A stretch of 64,000 nt of DNA, taken from contig NC_135554.1 of NCBI RefSeq assembly GCF_964340395.1, positions 16,528,092-16,592,091 of the forward strand. The letters run 5' to 3'. Both the position numbers and the translations under genes were made by a program. The notes beneath the pieces were generated by a model. The model saw only the letters and a program-made list of their open reading frames with translations. It did no database searches and was not told where the DNA came from. Source of the DNA: Glandiceps talaboti (Eukaryota; Hemichordata; Enteropneusta; Spengelidae). Of this stretch, positions 1 to 11,254 are shown one piece after another (the first letter of the stretch is position 1; every line of letters begins with the position of its first letter).

Positions 1-372
1 CTTGAAGTGAAGCACTTTAAACTATAGACTCACTGAAGCAATGGAATGGCAGCAGACTGTGACAGTGGATAATATTGCGATAAACACAAGCCAAAATAAA
101 ACTTAGTACACCACAAGGCTGTATTCGTGAGTGTCAATGAAATGACTATCTTATACATACGATATAAGGGGGCGTTTAACTTGTATACGACTACAGAATG
201 GTGTGACCTTGTAGAGGTGAAATGCCAAGGTACAATTGTGAAGTTACTATGGTAACAGATTTAACGGTTCAAGAGAGTTCACTTTTCTATCATGAAATTT
301 AACCATTGTTTGTGAGTATTGCTAAAGCTTGGACGGTTTCGATAGGTAAATTGTCAAATGTTCTCATACCAG
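1..372. other. Downstream flank of the ankyrin gene
   Basis: This is the 3' side of the minus-strand ankyrin gene. I see no AATAAA or ATTAAA on the minus strand (no TTTATT or TTTAAT here), so the 3' UTR probably runs out of the window. At 242-255 there is a near-palindrome, GTTACTATGGTAAC, one base off the RFX X-box consensus. I see no other gene. Confidence 0.5.
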
Positions 373-1524
373 TTACGAAGTTTCCTTGATCAATGGAATT
401 ACTGGAGATTGTCTGCAATCCATAGCCGTCACTTCCAATTTGTTTGGTGTGGCTCTGATATCAGGCGGTGTTGAAAGAGGTCGATATGATAACTGTTCTT
501 GATAAATATCGAATAATTTTCTCAAATCATCGATCATAGTATGACGCTTACGACCATTTTTCAAGAACGGAGGTTCGATTGACATCATTGGGGTAGGAAA
601 TGAACTATCAGTGGACGGAGGTCGACTTCTTCGACTAGCAATGGCGCTTTTTTGTCTCATTTCCACACTTCCAATGAAAGTACTGAGGGAATTTTGTTTA
701 TGGCGTAACTCAGACACTATACTACTTGGCCTTACTCGAGTTCTTGGGGTACTGGTGGTAGTGCTTATTGGGGGTAAGCTCTGCAGATCACGGGTGTCCG
801 TTCTCGCGGTCTGAGGGGCAGTCTGTGTGCTTGATATCGGGCTGATTGTATAACTCCAGGCTTGTTTCGGTCGGTGGAGACCGAATACAATTGCGTCTTT
901 CCGTTTAACTGCCTCGGAAAACTCGTTATGGCTATATCTTGCCCACTCGGCAGCATTCATAAAACACTCGTTGTCTCGTGAGCTAACCGAAGCACGTCCC
1001 TCCGTTAACAAGATATGGGCACACTCATAGTTACCATGTTTGGCGGCTAACAACAACGCAGTATAGCCTTGTTTATTTCGTGTATCGATGGGCAAGCCAT
1101 ACTTCGTCAGCAGTCTAACTAGCATTTGTAGAATCTCTATATTTCCATTTATTGCAGCGTGATTCAACGGTGTATCCCCGTTTTCGTCGGTGAAATGGAT
1201 CTCCAGAATTTCTTCCTTGAAAAGCCTTTTTACAGTTCTTTCCCTGCCATATAAACAGGCGTAATTGAGAACTGTTCTACCATAGTCATCTCGTACGTTG
1301 GGAAAAGCTCCAGTCCGTAGAAGTATTTGAAACATTTTGTAGGCATAGTCTTGGTTATCGATGATACACGTTAACATCAACGGAGTCCTTCCAAATCGAT
1401 CCTTCTTCTCTATATTAACACCGAGAGACACCAATAATCGAACTTGGTGTAACCGTTCGGCGAAGATCGCGTGGTGTAGCACCGTGCTCATGTCCGTTTT
1501 CAGTCCCTTCATATCGAATTCCAC
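373..1524 (-). CDS. Ankyrin-repeat protein, last coding exon
   Basis: This exon encodes an ankyrin-repeat protein, probably an intracellular protein-binding adaptor; I cannot assign an ortholog. The frame opens with GTG at 1524 directly after a splice acceptor (TTTCTAACAG), so the exon most likely begins at 1524. The first ATG is at 1512, giving 379 residues if it were the start. Counting from that ATG, ankyrin repeats lie at about 8-38 (degenerate), 41-72 (GRTPLM), 78-108 (GRTVLNYA), 112-145 (GDTPLNHAA) and 149-180 (GYTALLLAA), with a half repeat to about 206. Residues 211-379 are rich in Ser, Thr, Pro and Arg and look disordered, with a short amphipathic stretch near 335-350. The stop is TAA at 373-375. 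The layout (few repeats, long disordered tail) recalls the vertebrate ANKRD33/ANKRD34 type, but that is only an impression. There is no signal peptide or membrane segment. Confidence 0.9.
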   Translation of the reverse strand: MEFDMKGLKTDMSTVLHHAIFAERLHQVRLLVSLGVNIEKKDRFGRTPLMLTCIIDNQDYAYKMFQILLRTGAFPNVRDDYGRTVLNYACLYGRERTVKRLFKEEILEIHFTDENGDTPLNHAAINGNIEILQMLVRLLTKYGLPIDTRNKQGYTALLLAAKHGNYECAHILLTEGRASVSSRDNECFMNAAEWARYSHNEFSEAVKRKDAIVFGLHRPKQAWSYTISPISSTQTAPQTARTDTRDLQSLPPISTTTSTPRTRVRPSSIVSELRHKQNSLSTFIGSVEMRQKSAIASRRSRPPSTDSSFPTPMMSIEPPFLKNGRKRHTMIDDLRKLFDIYQEQLSYRPLSTPPDIRATPNKLEVTAMDCRQSPVIPLIKETS

Positions 1525-3988
1525 CTGTTAGAAACACAAATACACGATTAGGTTCGGCTTGTAAGCTCTATTTTTCCTCGGGTGGTGTAGAGGTCGGCAC
1601 GGTGTGTCGAACACGGTAACTCCGTGACGTAAACATGGTAACTCAGCCGCTGTCAAGGGGCAACTGGGTCAGTGGTACAGTATTTCAAATGACTTATTCA
1701 TGAAACTATAGACCACAAATAAATGTTTACCGATCGGTTTTATGTGACGACAATACAACTGCCATCTAAACATATCATTGTACCATCTCACTTGAACATA
1801 TTCAAAAGAATTCTTTGATAATGGTATAAATTGAAAAATAAAGTTTTTTTTGTCCCGTGAAACTTTAGCCCAATGCCATTGGTCAGAACATAAAACCAAT
1901 CGAAGAAAGTGTACATCTATTGTTTAGTTATACCAAAAGCTATTGTGGCATGTGATTAATTTTTGATGGCGGTCAGGTACTAATAAAGACGGCTAGTGAT
2001 GAGACTGAATAAATCTCTGAATAAACGCCAACAAATCAATAGGAGTGGTTCCCATTCGACTGAACAACATCAAGCCCCGAGGATTGTGAATTTCACAAAG
2101 AGATCGAGGCGGTAAAACGTGAACTCGGAGACTTTTTACACCCCTAATGTCAGCGATTGTCACTTTTACAACCTGCTTTGCCTTTGTTCAAATAAAAGGA
2201 TAATTAACTGAGGATATATGATAGGTCGTGGTTGCTGCTATTCACAACTTTTCGCTTGAGGCTGGCTCTTTCAGAGAAGGTACTCGACAAAGGGGTTCTG
2301 ATCTGTATATATTGATCAGACTTAGCTAAGTACAAACAAGGCCAAATACACATTTCTTGAAGGGTTTGCACACTCGTGGGATTGTTATGTAATTCAATTA
2401 AAGTTTGGTGGTAATTACTGCCAGGTTTCTAAATATACCACAAATTATTTTTTTTTAAATGAATTGTTTTGGCATATTTACATTTAACGTTGATGGAAAA
2501 CAAAGGCACCGGGATTAGCCGACTTTATAATTACCTAACGACCGTTGTACTTGCTATAAAGAACGAGGTAGCCCAATGTTTTTTGTACGTGTGTAGTACT
2601 ACGTAAGTGACAAAGTTGCTGTCTTCTTGAAGTTGCACCTATACAAATGCGTGACGACGCCATGGTTACAAAGTCAACTTGACTATTTATTCACTTCAAC
2701 AGAAAAATAATTCTGCAAACACTTAAAGGGAAGAAGCAAACTTAGCTTTTCAGGATGACATGCTAACTACCAGTTGCTATCACCTCTTGATCTGCGGATT
2801 ACCGGCTGACCCGGACTATGATGTCTTGTTCTACCATGAGTATAGTTTTAGGAAAAATTGAGTTGTATCATTTTTCTTACCAAATTAGGATATGCAAAAA
2901 AATATATTGTTTTGTTCTGATTATGTTCCTTTCAGAATTACGTTAGGTCACGTTAATATGTAATCGAGTTGGCGTTTAACCATTTTCGTTAGGTGTGGGG
3001 TCATGACTCTCTCGTTTTCCTGTTATTTTATCAAAATGTATGAAGTTTACGTTATTTTCGAGGCATTTTTCGTACGCTAGATAAAATAGTTTTGGATTGG
3101 CTAGGGATCGGGATATCGGAAGCAGGTTTTCTTTTGAATCTTAAAGACGTATGGTTACTAGCCTAAAGTTAGGGATCTAATCAGGGGGTTTGGAGAAAAG
3201 GTTGATAACTTTTTATAGACCGCTGTAATAATTTTTCCATTTTTAATCCGCCACGTTCTGTGTCTGGATGTTTCTATCAATTAAACTAAACCCGTCCACT
3301 TTCTTATTTATTCTTCTCTACACTCCATATATTGCATTATTAATACGAACTCTCCAGAGTTTCGTCAACCAATTCACCCTCCGGGTCTAATTACATGTAT
3401 TCTGACAAGCCACGGGGGCCACTGAGAGTACTTTTTCCATTCTCGTGTTAAATAATGATGTATGTTAGTGTGAGGAAAAGAGGCCTCGTGGTGTTTAGAC
3501 GAAAGGTGCATGACTTTCTTTTTTCGTTGCTGCACATAAGTCTTTTAATAAGTTTATAACGATACCTGCGCACGATTTTGTTCGGTGTTGAGCACCCGTT
3601 CGCCCTCAGGCTATGTCGCAGGTGTCAAACATCTCACGTCAAATCTCATTGTTAACGAACGAGAGCTTTATACCACCAGACCTAAGATTTCAAAACGTTG
3701 TCACAGATTGTTGGTTTTCTCAAAAGTATATTTTACTCAGGGCCGGTCTGATTTTCTTTACTGACAACCAATGTGGTTTTGAGAAGTTACATAAGCTGTG
3801 TTCATCTAAGCTAGGTAAACCATTTTGTCTCGAACAAAGACTCATGCAAACAATTATTGTCCGATTGAAATAAATGAAAACAAACAGTGGTATATTCTAT
3901 GCTAAGCTACATACCAGTTGTTGCAGGGACGAAGAAACTTTATTTGGAGTCGAAATGGTTGATAAAAAGTGTTCGTCAATGGTAACCC
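1525..3988. other. Probable intron of the ankyrin gene, no gene seen
   Basis: If the three-exon model is right, this is the 3' end of the last intron. The acceptor polypyrimidine/AG lies at 1525-1540. Short open frames occur on both strands (for example 1669-1899 minus and 3613-3873 plus) but none has a recognisable domain. At about 2057-2140 (plus) a 27-codon frame ending in TAA is followed by AATAAA at 2190-2195; I could not connect it to anything. Confidence 0.45.
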
Positions 3989-4087
<99 letters not shown>

Positions 4088-4155
4088 GCTTCTGTCTGTC
4101 TGTGTGTGTCTGTCTGTCTGTCTGTCTGTCTCTGTCTGTCTGTCTGTCTGTCTGC

Positions 4156-4205
<50 letters not shown>
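3989..4205. repeat. Compound microsatellite (TCTG)n-(GT)n
   Basis: A (TCTG)n tract with a few TGTG and CTTCTG interruptions to 4157 is followed directly by an uninterrupted (GT)n tract to 4205. All reading frames through it are open on both strands, which explains the long artificial Cys/Leu/Ser-Val and Thr-Asp-Arg-Gln frames. Confidence 0.97.
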
Positions 4206-4206
<1 letters not shown>

Positions 4207-4555
4207 TGATTGTACGTACGTGTGCACACTTACTAACGATGACCAAGCGATATGTTCTTTCTTAATCTTTCTTTCTTTATAGAATGGTATGAACACTTTT
4301 TCTCAAAATACAGAGATCACAAAACCAATTGTCTGTCGTCGTTGCCGTGAGTCACGTGTTACATTGACGAAGTGTATAGTGTAGATGCATAATCCCTATC
4401 ACTGGATCACGTAATCATTCTTGGAAAAGGATTACAGATTCGAATAATGTTGCTACGAATGAGCGCACTATGTTTTTTTTCCTTCGGTACACTCATACGT
4501 TTGATACACAGTCACTTGTGAGCTAATATTATATTCAAGGATGGTCACAATGGCA
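4206..4555. other. No feature seen
   Basis: Unique-looking AT-rich sequence between a microsatellite and the inverted-repeat element. I see no coding frame. Confidence 0.5.
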
Positions 4556-4690
4556 ACGTTATTAGGTATTTACGAATATTCAAAAAAATACCATCACCGG
4601 GGTTAACGCGAAAAACAATATAAAGTTTAAATGATATGATACCGCTGACGGTATTTTTTTCTCTGAATATTCGTAAATACCTAATAACGT
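4556..4690. mobile_element. 135-bp inverted-repeat element (MITE-like)
   Basis: The ends are perfect inverted repeats of 27 bp (4556-4582 and 4664-4690), starting with ACGTTATTAGGTATTTACG. The match continues inward with about 17 of 19 bases after a 3-base offset (4583-4601 against 4643-4660), leaving a loop of about 40 bp. The whole element can fold into one long hairpin. No coding capacity. A TA target (Tc1/mariner style) is possible because TA lies just inside ACGT at both ends, but ACGT is itself a palindrome, so the exact boundary and duplication are ambiguous. Other copies were not found in this window. Confidence 0.75.
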
Positions 4691-5518
4691 AATTATTTTG
4701 TATTATGATCATCCTCGAATGGAATATTAGCCCACAAGTGCCTGTGGTTTGATTCAGAGTAGTAAGGGCATAACTGGTAACGGTATTTTCTTTATCTACT
4801 CAAACAATCAACACGGAGTCAAACTAACAACATTATCCGTTTTCGTAATGTACTAGTTCATATACCTATACACACAACCAAGACTGCGTGTCCCTGTGAA
4901 CCCTGCACTGTAGCCGTAACAACCTAAAATACCGTGGCAAACAATATGTCCTACCCATGATTCCCAAGGAGTATCGTAATTTGAGTGCACACACATTTTA
5001 TAGTATGAAATCCACATTGACACCGACATAAAGACAGATTTCAGTTTTTGAACAATTCAAACTCAATGAAGAGGAATTGTTGTTGTTGAAAAAAATTCCA
5101 TTTGATGAAACTTTCAGATTTATGGTGTCCGGGTTGACAAACAGGAAATGAGTTCAGATTAAAACTTTTAGATAAACTATTATTCACCATTCTATGTCGT
5201 AGGTTCCGGGTTTAAAGTCGATATGATATTAGTTTCCACAAAAGTTCGACCTCAAGAAATTCGAAGAAGAGGAAATAAAACGCGACAAAATTATCAGGAA
5301 CCCGTTACCATGGTTACACGATTTAACAGCGTTAAAACGGTCTTTTGCCGATTTAACTTGGCGGTACACTAGAAGATTTAAGGCACGGGGTAAGTTTTTC
5401 AATTTTCGAGGCCGCGGTGAAATTTGATAAACAACACGTAACTTAATCAGATACAAGTTTTCTGTATTGATTACGATTTTGGGATAATACATTCCAAACT
5501 TGATACGGTGACATATTA

Positions 5519-5578
<60 letters not shown>

Positions 5579-5947
5579 GATTGAACTAGAACCGATTGCA
5601 TATCATAAACACGGTGTAACTCAATGATTTTACACAGTCCCTCCATCGCGGGTGGACTTTCCCAACCATTGATAGCCAAGGATCTGGCAATAAACTTAAA
5701 ACGGATGTTCTTCTGTCATGGCCCACTCACCGTACGAAAAAATGTCTATTCAAGCAGTGTGACACGTTAGTGGGTACCGACGTGGTAACCGTACTCTGTC
5801 TCCAGCAGACAATGAATCACACATTAAATCAAGTAACAGCAACTCGATAACATTTTGTATATCATGAGCTGTTATCTGAATTAATATGCCGAAACTTAAA
5901 ACGACACCCGTCTCACCTACCGTATGTGTTCAGTGCTTCTCCCTCAC
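4691..5947. other. Probable intron with a (TA)n tract
   Basis: It contains a pure (TA)n microsatellite at about 5522-5573. A minus-strand donor-like GTGAGTG occurs at about 5723-5729, with an open frame upstream to about 5830, but its phase does not fit the flanking ankyrin exons, so I did not call it. Nothing else is seen. Confidence 0.45.
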
Positions 5948-6143
5948 CAAGCGTTGATCTCGTTGCGTAGTGTGATTAAACGACAACAGACGCTGTGTTT
6001 GCCCTTTTCCAACGTGAACACTTGATTCGTACAGACGCCTATCGATCGTACTGATTGTCAAATCAGGTTGTACGACTGGACAGACAAACTTGTGCACGAT
6101 TAGATTACCGGTATCCAAGGGATGCTTAATATGAACCCAGGCA
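5948..6143 (-). CDS. Candidate internal exon of the ankyrin gene
   Basis: This is a 196-nt minus-strand open segment, richer in GC than its surroundings. It has no ATG in frame, so it can only be an internal exon. It ends in CAACGCTTG followed by GTGAGG, a fair donor, leaving phase 0, which is exactly the phase of the acceptor at 1524. Joining keeps the frame open into the ankyrin repeats. At the 5' side the acceptor (GATGAAG, exon base 6143) is weak because it lacks a good pyrimidine tract; its phase fits the candidate first exon at 9634-9668. The 65 codons include the segment IDRRLYESSVHVGKGQTQRL. No known domain recognised. The alternative acceptor after TTCATATTAAG (exon from 6127) would be phase 0 and would not fit the first exon. 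Confidence 0.42.
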
Positions 6144-6611
6144 CTTCATCGACCTTTGACAACGTTCCATAAACTCGTCCACCTCAGCTGGCTTGAACGT
6201 ATTGACATATTATAAAGTCGGTGATTTAAGGTCTGCTATGTATATTATAGTGGCATGATACCCGAAATTAATGTTCTGATCGAATTAACCTCTGACCCAA
6301 AGCCAAAGTCGCAAGACCATATCATCGTCACGGATTAATAAGCTTTTTTTATGTGTGTTCATAAATTTGTTTTACACTTATTTATGGACCGTTTCCTAGT
6401 ATAGTACCTATCAAAATGCAAACGTTTGCAACCTTGGCATTTTTTTATTTATTCGATAAAAACAAACTCCATCAAATACAGATGATGTCTTTGATATTCC
6501 GGTAAAATGTTTTGTCGCTTATATTCATTACTATGACAACATTTCCGTCAATTTAGTATCGAACTTCTCCTAGGATATTGAATGTGGTCATTTTAAGCGT
6601 TTTCGGTTCAG

Positions 6612-6694
6612 TAGTCTGGATGCGAACGTGGTTTCTAACTAAACCACCGTGAGTGAAGGTGTAAATCGTAAAATATCTTATAGGGACTAGACTA
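6612..6694. mobile_element. 83-bp hAT-like MITE, copy 1, with 8-bp TSD
   Basis: The element begins TAGTCT and ends AGACTA. It is flanked on both sides by the identical 8-mer CGGTTCAG (6604-6611 and 6695-6702), a perfect target-site duplication of the length made by hAT transposases. Inside is a 7-bp stem, GTGGTTT and AAACCAC, around a 6-base loop. A related copy lies at 59130-59214. It is far too short to encode a transposase, so it is non-autonomous. Confidence 0.8.
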
Positions 6695-7141
6695 CGGTTC
6701 AGTGACATGGCGTAAGTTTATCGTTTGATCAATGCCCTTGATAGATTGACGTGTCTAAAAGTTTGCGTTCCAATTCTATCGGCATACCACATTCTATCGA
6801 GTTTAGTTCGAGGTGACACAGGCATGTACCTGTGTATTGTGCCATTCACTGTATACGTATGTAGCTTTGGTGTTTGCTATTAGTGATAATATTAAAGGTA
6901 TATACCAGGCCTGTATATTGCGCTGTTTAGTAATTTAGCAATAATAGTTGAAGTCATAAATGATTCATAAATTGTGCGGACACTTTGCTTTATAGGGATA
7001 TTAAAGTCAAAGATTACGCACATTTCACACAGCAGGGACGGTGAGTGAGAGACAGAAATTAGAAAGAAACACATACAACGAGACAAAGAGTGAAAACAGA
7101 CAGACTGAGACAAAAACAAACAAACACAGTATTACAGATAA

Positions 7142-7226
7142 ATGTATGTATGTATGTATGTATGTATGTATGTATGTATGTATGTATGTATGTATGTATG
7201 TATGTATGTATGTATGTATGTATGTA

Positions 7227-7285
<59 letters not shown>

Positions 7286-7357
7286 ATGTATGTATGTATG
7301 TATGTATGTATGTATGTATGTATGTATGTATGTATGTATGTATGTATGTATGTATGT
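7142..7357. repeat. (ATGT)n with central (TG)n
   Basis: A tetranucleotide (TATG) tract is split by a dinucleotide (TG)n core at about 7231-7268 and then resumes to 7357. The symmetric tetramer-dimer-tetramer layout suggests the TG core arose inside the tetranucleotide tract. It creates frames encoding Met-Tyr-Val-Cys repeats, which are not genes. Confidence 0.97.
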
Positions 7358-7890
7358 TTCAATATAATTTTAAGAAAATAAGTTAGGGAAAGTTTTAAGA
7401 ATTAAATTGCAATTATTATTTTCGAAATACTAAGGTTATTGAAACCCCAATGATTCAAATATGAAGAATAATTCATGATAACAGTTGCGATATGGATCAT
7501 AAATATATTCAATGTTGATGGACGAATAGAAATACAGTCTAACGTTTGTGTCTGACAGTTACTTTGTGTTTGTCGCCCTCATCGCCGTAAGCCTTGCATG
7601 ATTATTAGAAACGGTGATATATGGGTGTCATCGTGTGATAAACTATACATGATAGGCTGACTTGCAGATTGGTTTCACTACAACCGAGTCTTTTTTGTTG
7701 GAATTAGTCAATGTTGTCATGGTAACGACGCCAAACAAAAAGTTTTCCCCACTCATGAACATCTCCCAAATAAAGGGAATAACTGTCAAAAGATAGTATT
7801 TGATTGTCAACAAGTCTTCACCGTTACCCCGATTCTATAGACCCCCTCTCCCATTGAGTCTTACATGACTGTGTCTGATTAATATATCAG

Positions 7891-8031
7891 TATGTATGTA
7901 TGTATGTATGTATGTATGTATGTATGTATGTATGTATGTATGTATGTATGTATGTATGTATGTATGTATGTATGTATGTATGTATGTATGCATGTATGTA
8001 TGTATGTATGTATGTATGTATGTATGTATGT
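7891..8031. repeat. (TATG)n microsatellite
   Basis: Nearly pure (TATG)n of about 35 units with a single CATG interruption at about 7989-7992. Confidence 0.97.
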
Positions 8032-8640
8032 CGTGTTTTACCATGACTGGGCCTGTCAACGTGTTTGTTATTTGCACGCCTGCACAGTGCTGATGTCAGT
8101 TTCTGTCTTTTTGTGCAACTTTTCTCATAAGGGGACAATGTCAGAATCGAGGCCATACTACGCTTCTCTCTTTTTCCAATGAACCTTATAGCGTACGTGC
8201 AAATTACATAACCATTTTTAAAAAACTGCATTCGGGAGACAAGTACACAACTATTAACTACTAGTATTATAATTATAGTGCAAAAATTTGTATCGCCATG
8301 GAGTGACGCGTCAAGCCAGACGAGCGCCTCGGGCGGTCAAGACCGAAAATACCACTTCGCTAGAAAAACAACTGAAAAATGTGATATAAACATATGTTAA
8401 TTGTTAATTTCCCTTTGACTTGAGTGTCATTTAATATAAATAAGGTATTTTAACCAAATCTATCTATTTGGATGATTTGGTATTAAATCACTACTGATCG
8501 ATATATTGAACTCAGAGAAGTATGATATTTAATTGAATTGCTAAAATTTGGCTGAATGACACTAATAGATCTCTAGACATTGAAGTTAGCCCTTACCCTA
8601 ACCATACAATCGACAACAACACTTGTAAATAGTCATGTCG

Positions 8641-8743
8641 TCAATCGCAATGACTGGCTTTCTGTATCCGTGTTAGTATCTGTATCTGTATTTGTATCCT
8701 TGTGTGCTATGTGTCTATGTCTATATATATATATATATATATA

Positions 8744-8796
<53 letters not shown>

Positions 8797-8955
8797 GTGT
8801 CTGTATCTGTATCTGTATCTGAATCTGTATATGTGTCTGTGCCTGTGTCTGTGTCTGTGTCTGTGTCTGTGTCTGTGTCTGTGTCTGTGTCTGTGTCTGT
8901 GTCTGTGTCTGTGTCTGTGTCTGTGTCTATGTCTGTGTCTGTGTCCGTGTCTGTC
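8641..8955. repeat. Compound microsatellite: (TA)n-(CTAT)n-(CTGTGT)n
   Basis: Degenerate TGTATC hexamers at 8655-8700 lead into (TA)n at 8722-8746, (CTAT)n to about 8797, more TGTATC hexamers, and then a long (CTGTGT)n array to 8955. The hexamers on both sides suggest an original hexanucleotide array later invaded by the shorter motifs. Confidence 0.95.
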
Positions 8956-9611
8956 GAATATTGTGTGAGCATCCACAAAATGGATTATCACATACTAGTA
9001 CATAGATACGTACACACTGAAGCTGGTAGCCACTAATTAGTAACATAAAATAACCAGACCTCTCTGGTGGGCAAATCAATATAAATAAATGTATCACAGA
9101 TAACAGATAACAATGTAGTTTCATTAACAAGTTCTCGTTTTCTAATCATGCACTACGGAAGCCTCTTTGATCTTTAATACTATTTAAACTACGTACAAGA
9201 TGAAAACCTGTATAGTAAAAGTAACCTTCCATTAAAATGTTATCGGTTAGAAGTGACGAAAGACAACTATTTTCGTCCTAACTGTAGTGTTTGGACTGCT
9301 CATTATATGCATCTTTTGATTCTTGTATGTTTTTGACAGGCTTAGAAAAAACGTTATACAACACTTTATTAAGTTGCCACTTGCAATCGTTCAGAAAACT
9401 GTCAAACTGGCCTGATTCTAGGGCTGCCCTCTACGCCAATCTCGCGAAAGTCAAGTATAATCAAACATTATATTTGTGCCACGCCGATGTTTGCCACAAT
9501 ATTTTTATTTCCACGTCTTTCACTTTTGTTTTTGTTTCAACTTGAGCGTAGCAAGGCATAGCGTCGACAGTGGATAATTGTAATTTCGTCATAGCTAGCC
9601 TTGTTGGCTAT

Positions 9612-9716
9612 ATCTCGCACTTCATCACGTTACCTGCGCGCGCGCGGGTCATGTGTCGGCGATGCCATCTCGCAGTTCGTATATAGGCGCGCGCTGGTCA
9701 TACTCCGAAATGTTTG
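9612..9716. repeat. CpG-rich diverged tandem duplication
   Basis: Two related segments of about 55 bp (from 9612 and 9667) share the order ATCTCGCA-TTC, then a (CG)n run, then GGTCAT. CpG is dense here (GCGCGCGCGCG, GGCGCGCGC) in an otherwise AT-rich region. This is the sort of patch expected at an unmethylated promoter, and a candidate first exon lies within it on the minus strand. Confidence 0.55.
9634..9668 (-). CDS. Candidate first coding exon of the ankyrin gene
   Basis: On the minus strand an ATG at 9668-9666 sits in a good initiation context (GCGAGATGG) inside the CpG-rich patch. Eleven codons and two bases later the sequence reads CAG then GTAACG at 9633, a strong splice donor. The exon ends in phase 2, the phase needed by the candidate exon starting at 6143. 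The three exons together would encode about 460 residues: 77 new N-terminal residues plus the 383-codon ankyrin exon. The short coding part and the CG repeat make chance a real possibility. Confidence 0.35.
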
Positions 9717-9739
9717 CCCGCGAATCGAATATGGCCCGG

Positions 9740-11254
9740 TGTGGGTGGAATGTTTGCATTGAAAATGTTAGTAAAATTCCGAAAAAAAAGTTTACGATTA
9801 ATGAACCCTCCTACTAGCATTGTAATATCCAAATTATCAAATGTCAAACTTTTAGAAAATGAAAACCTTTTTTTTTTCTACTGATGTTTGTCACTGCGTA
9901 TAGTAATCTTACGCCTACATAGGCAATAGCCAAACTGTCCACATGACTGGATTCTATAGGCTAATAACAAAGATAAATCTTTAAATATTCCCATGAGTCT
10001 GACTGTAATTCGATGCCACACAATTTGTAACTTTTTGTAGCATTGATATAGCTTCCACTGAAGTATCTGAGTACTTGGCTATTACCGATCTGCCCAATTA
10101 ATTTGTTCTCTAATCACAACATACTTCGCTGTGTTTCTATGCAGTAGCAATATGGCCTACAACTAATACACTATGGATGGGATTGTCGCTTTCAAACATA
10201 TAAAATCGTTGAAGGTTATATGTTGCGTTTACTAGAAAGTAAAAAAAAAATATATGTTACACAAAATAATATATAGAACAAAAGAATGCAGACATTAAAG
10301 AGCAGTATTGTATTCGCATGCGCAATGATGTACCCTGCACTTTATGCAGGTATTGATAAAGCAAAAATATTGTACGGGTATCTGAAGTTACTGATATCAC
10401 CAACTATCAACTCATAATGATTATTTTTACCCGATTTTTTTTTTAATTTAAAGTTGTGCATTAATTTGAATTGTTGGGGCATTTTCAGCGTGTCTGTCTG
10501 TGAACCGGTTTGTCTGATTTTGATATTTGTTCGATTGTGCTGCAATGACAGTGATTGCAACTTCCAGAGAGATACTACTATACCTGAGACGTCCAAATGT
10601 TGGATGATGTAACAGTTTGAATTCGACAAATGTTACAAGGACAAAATATTTTAAATCGACGTGAAGACAGAGATAATTGTATCTAACAGTACGAGAACAG
10701 TTGGATTCCTAGCCAAGATAAGGCTGGGTTCTGAACGATACGCTCCATTGGTATTACCATAGACCCTCCACCAAGGGTTAGTTCGTGAAACGTAGTATGG
10801 ACGGAGCGCCACGTGTCTTACAAAATATCGCCCTCAATTGTTGTGTAACAGAGAGGTGCAAACACAACTTGAGGCGATGTGCTTTTTGTGAACTGAGGTA
10901 GTCTTATTTTAGTGTGAACTGTTCAGAGACATGCACGCACGTGTATTCGTGCACTGAAACTTGCGCGTGTTTTAATAGCTGTATGCTAAGCACGAGGAAT
11001 ACTAGTAATGTGAACACTTGATGATTGGATTTACCAAATACAAATTATTTTAATTTAGTACAAATATTTCATTTAAAATGATAAATTAGTTTGAAATAAC
11101 CTTGAACCTTTGCGTTGTTATTAATTATGTTACTTGATTATTTTAAAAGAACAAAATTATAAAAGATTTAATGATGTTTTGAGTTTGTTTAGAAAGAAAA
11201 TATGCCAACGATACTGTGTTTTATACATTATACGATTAGTATATTCTCTTGTCG
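9740..11254. other. No gene seen
   Basis: AT-rich sequence. At 10314-10325 TTCGCATGCGCA matches the NRF-1 consensus at 11 of 12 positions. A minus-strand frame at 10342-10629 has no recognisable domain. Confidence 0.45.

Larger units (their letters stand above)
6144..9633. other. Probable first intron, rich in microsatellites
   Basis: If the gene model holds, this 3.5-kb intron carries the hAT-like element at 6612-6694 and the tandem tracts listed separately. The stretches at 7358-7890, 8032-8640 and 8956-9600 show no coding sequence that I can support. A plus-strand frame at 9291-9545 has no domain. Confidence 0.4.

Noticed and set aside
611-956. Frames on the other strand or other frame over the ankyrin exon
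   Set aside because: Shadow frames of the real minus-strand coding sequence.
2057-2195. 27-codon plus frame followed by AATAAA
   Set aside because: Too short, no credible acceptor, and it would lie inside an intron of the opposite-strand ankyrin gene. Kept only as a note.
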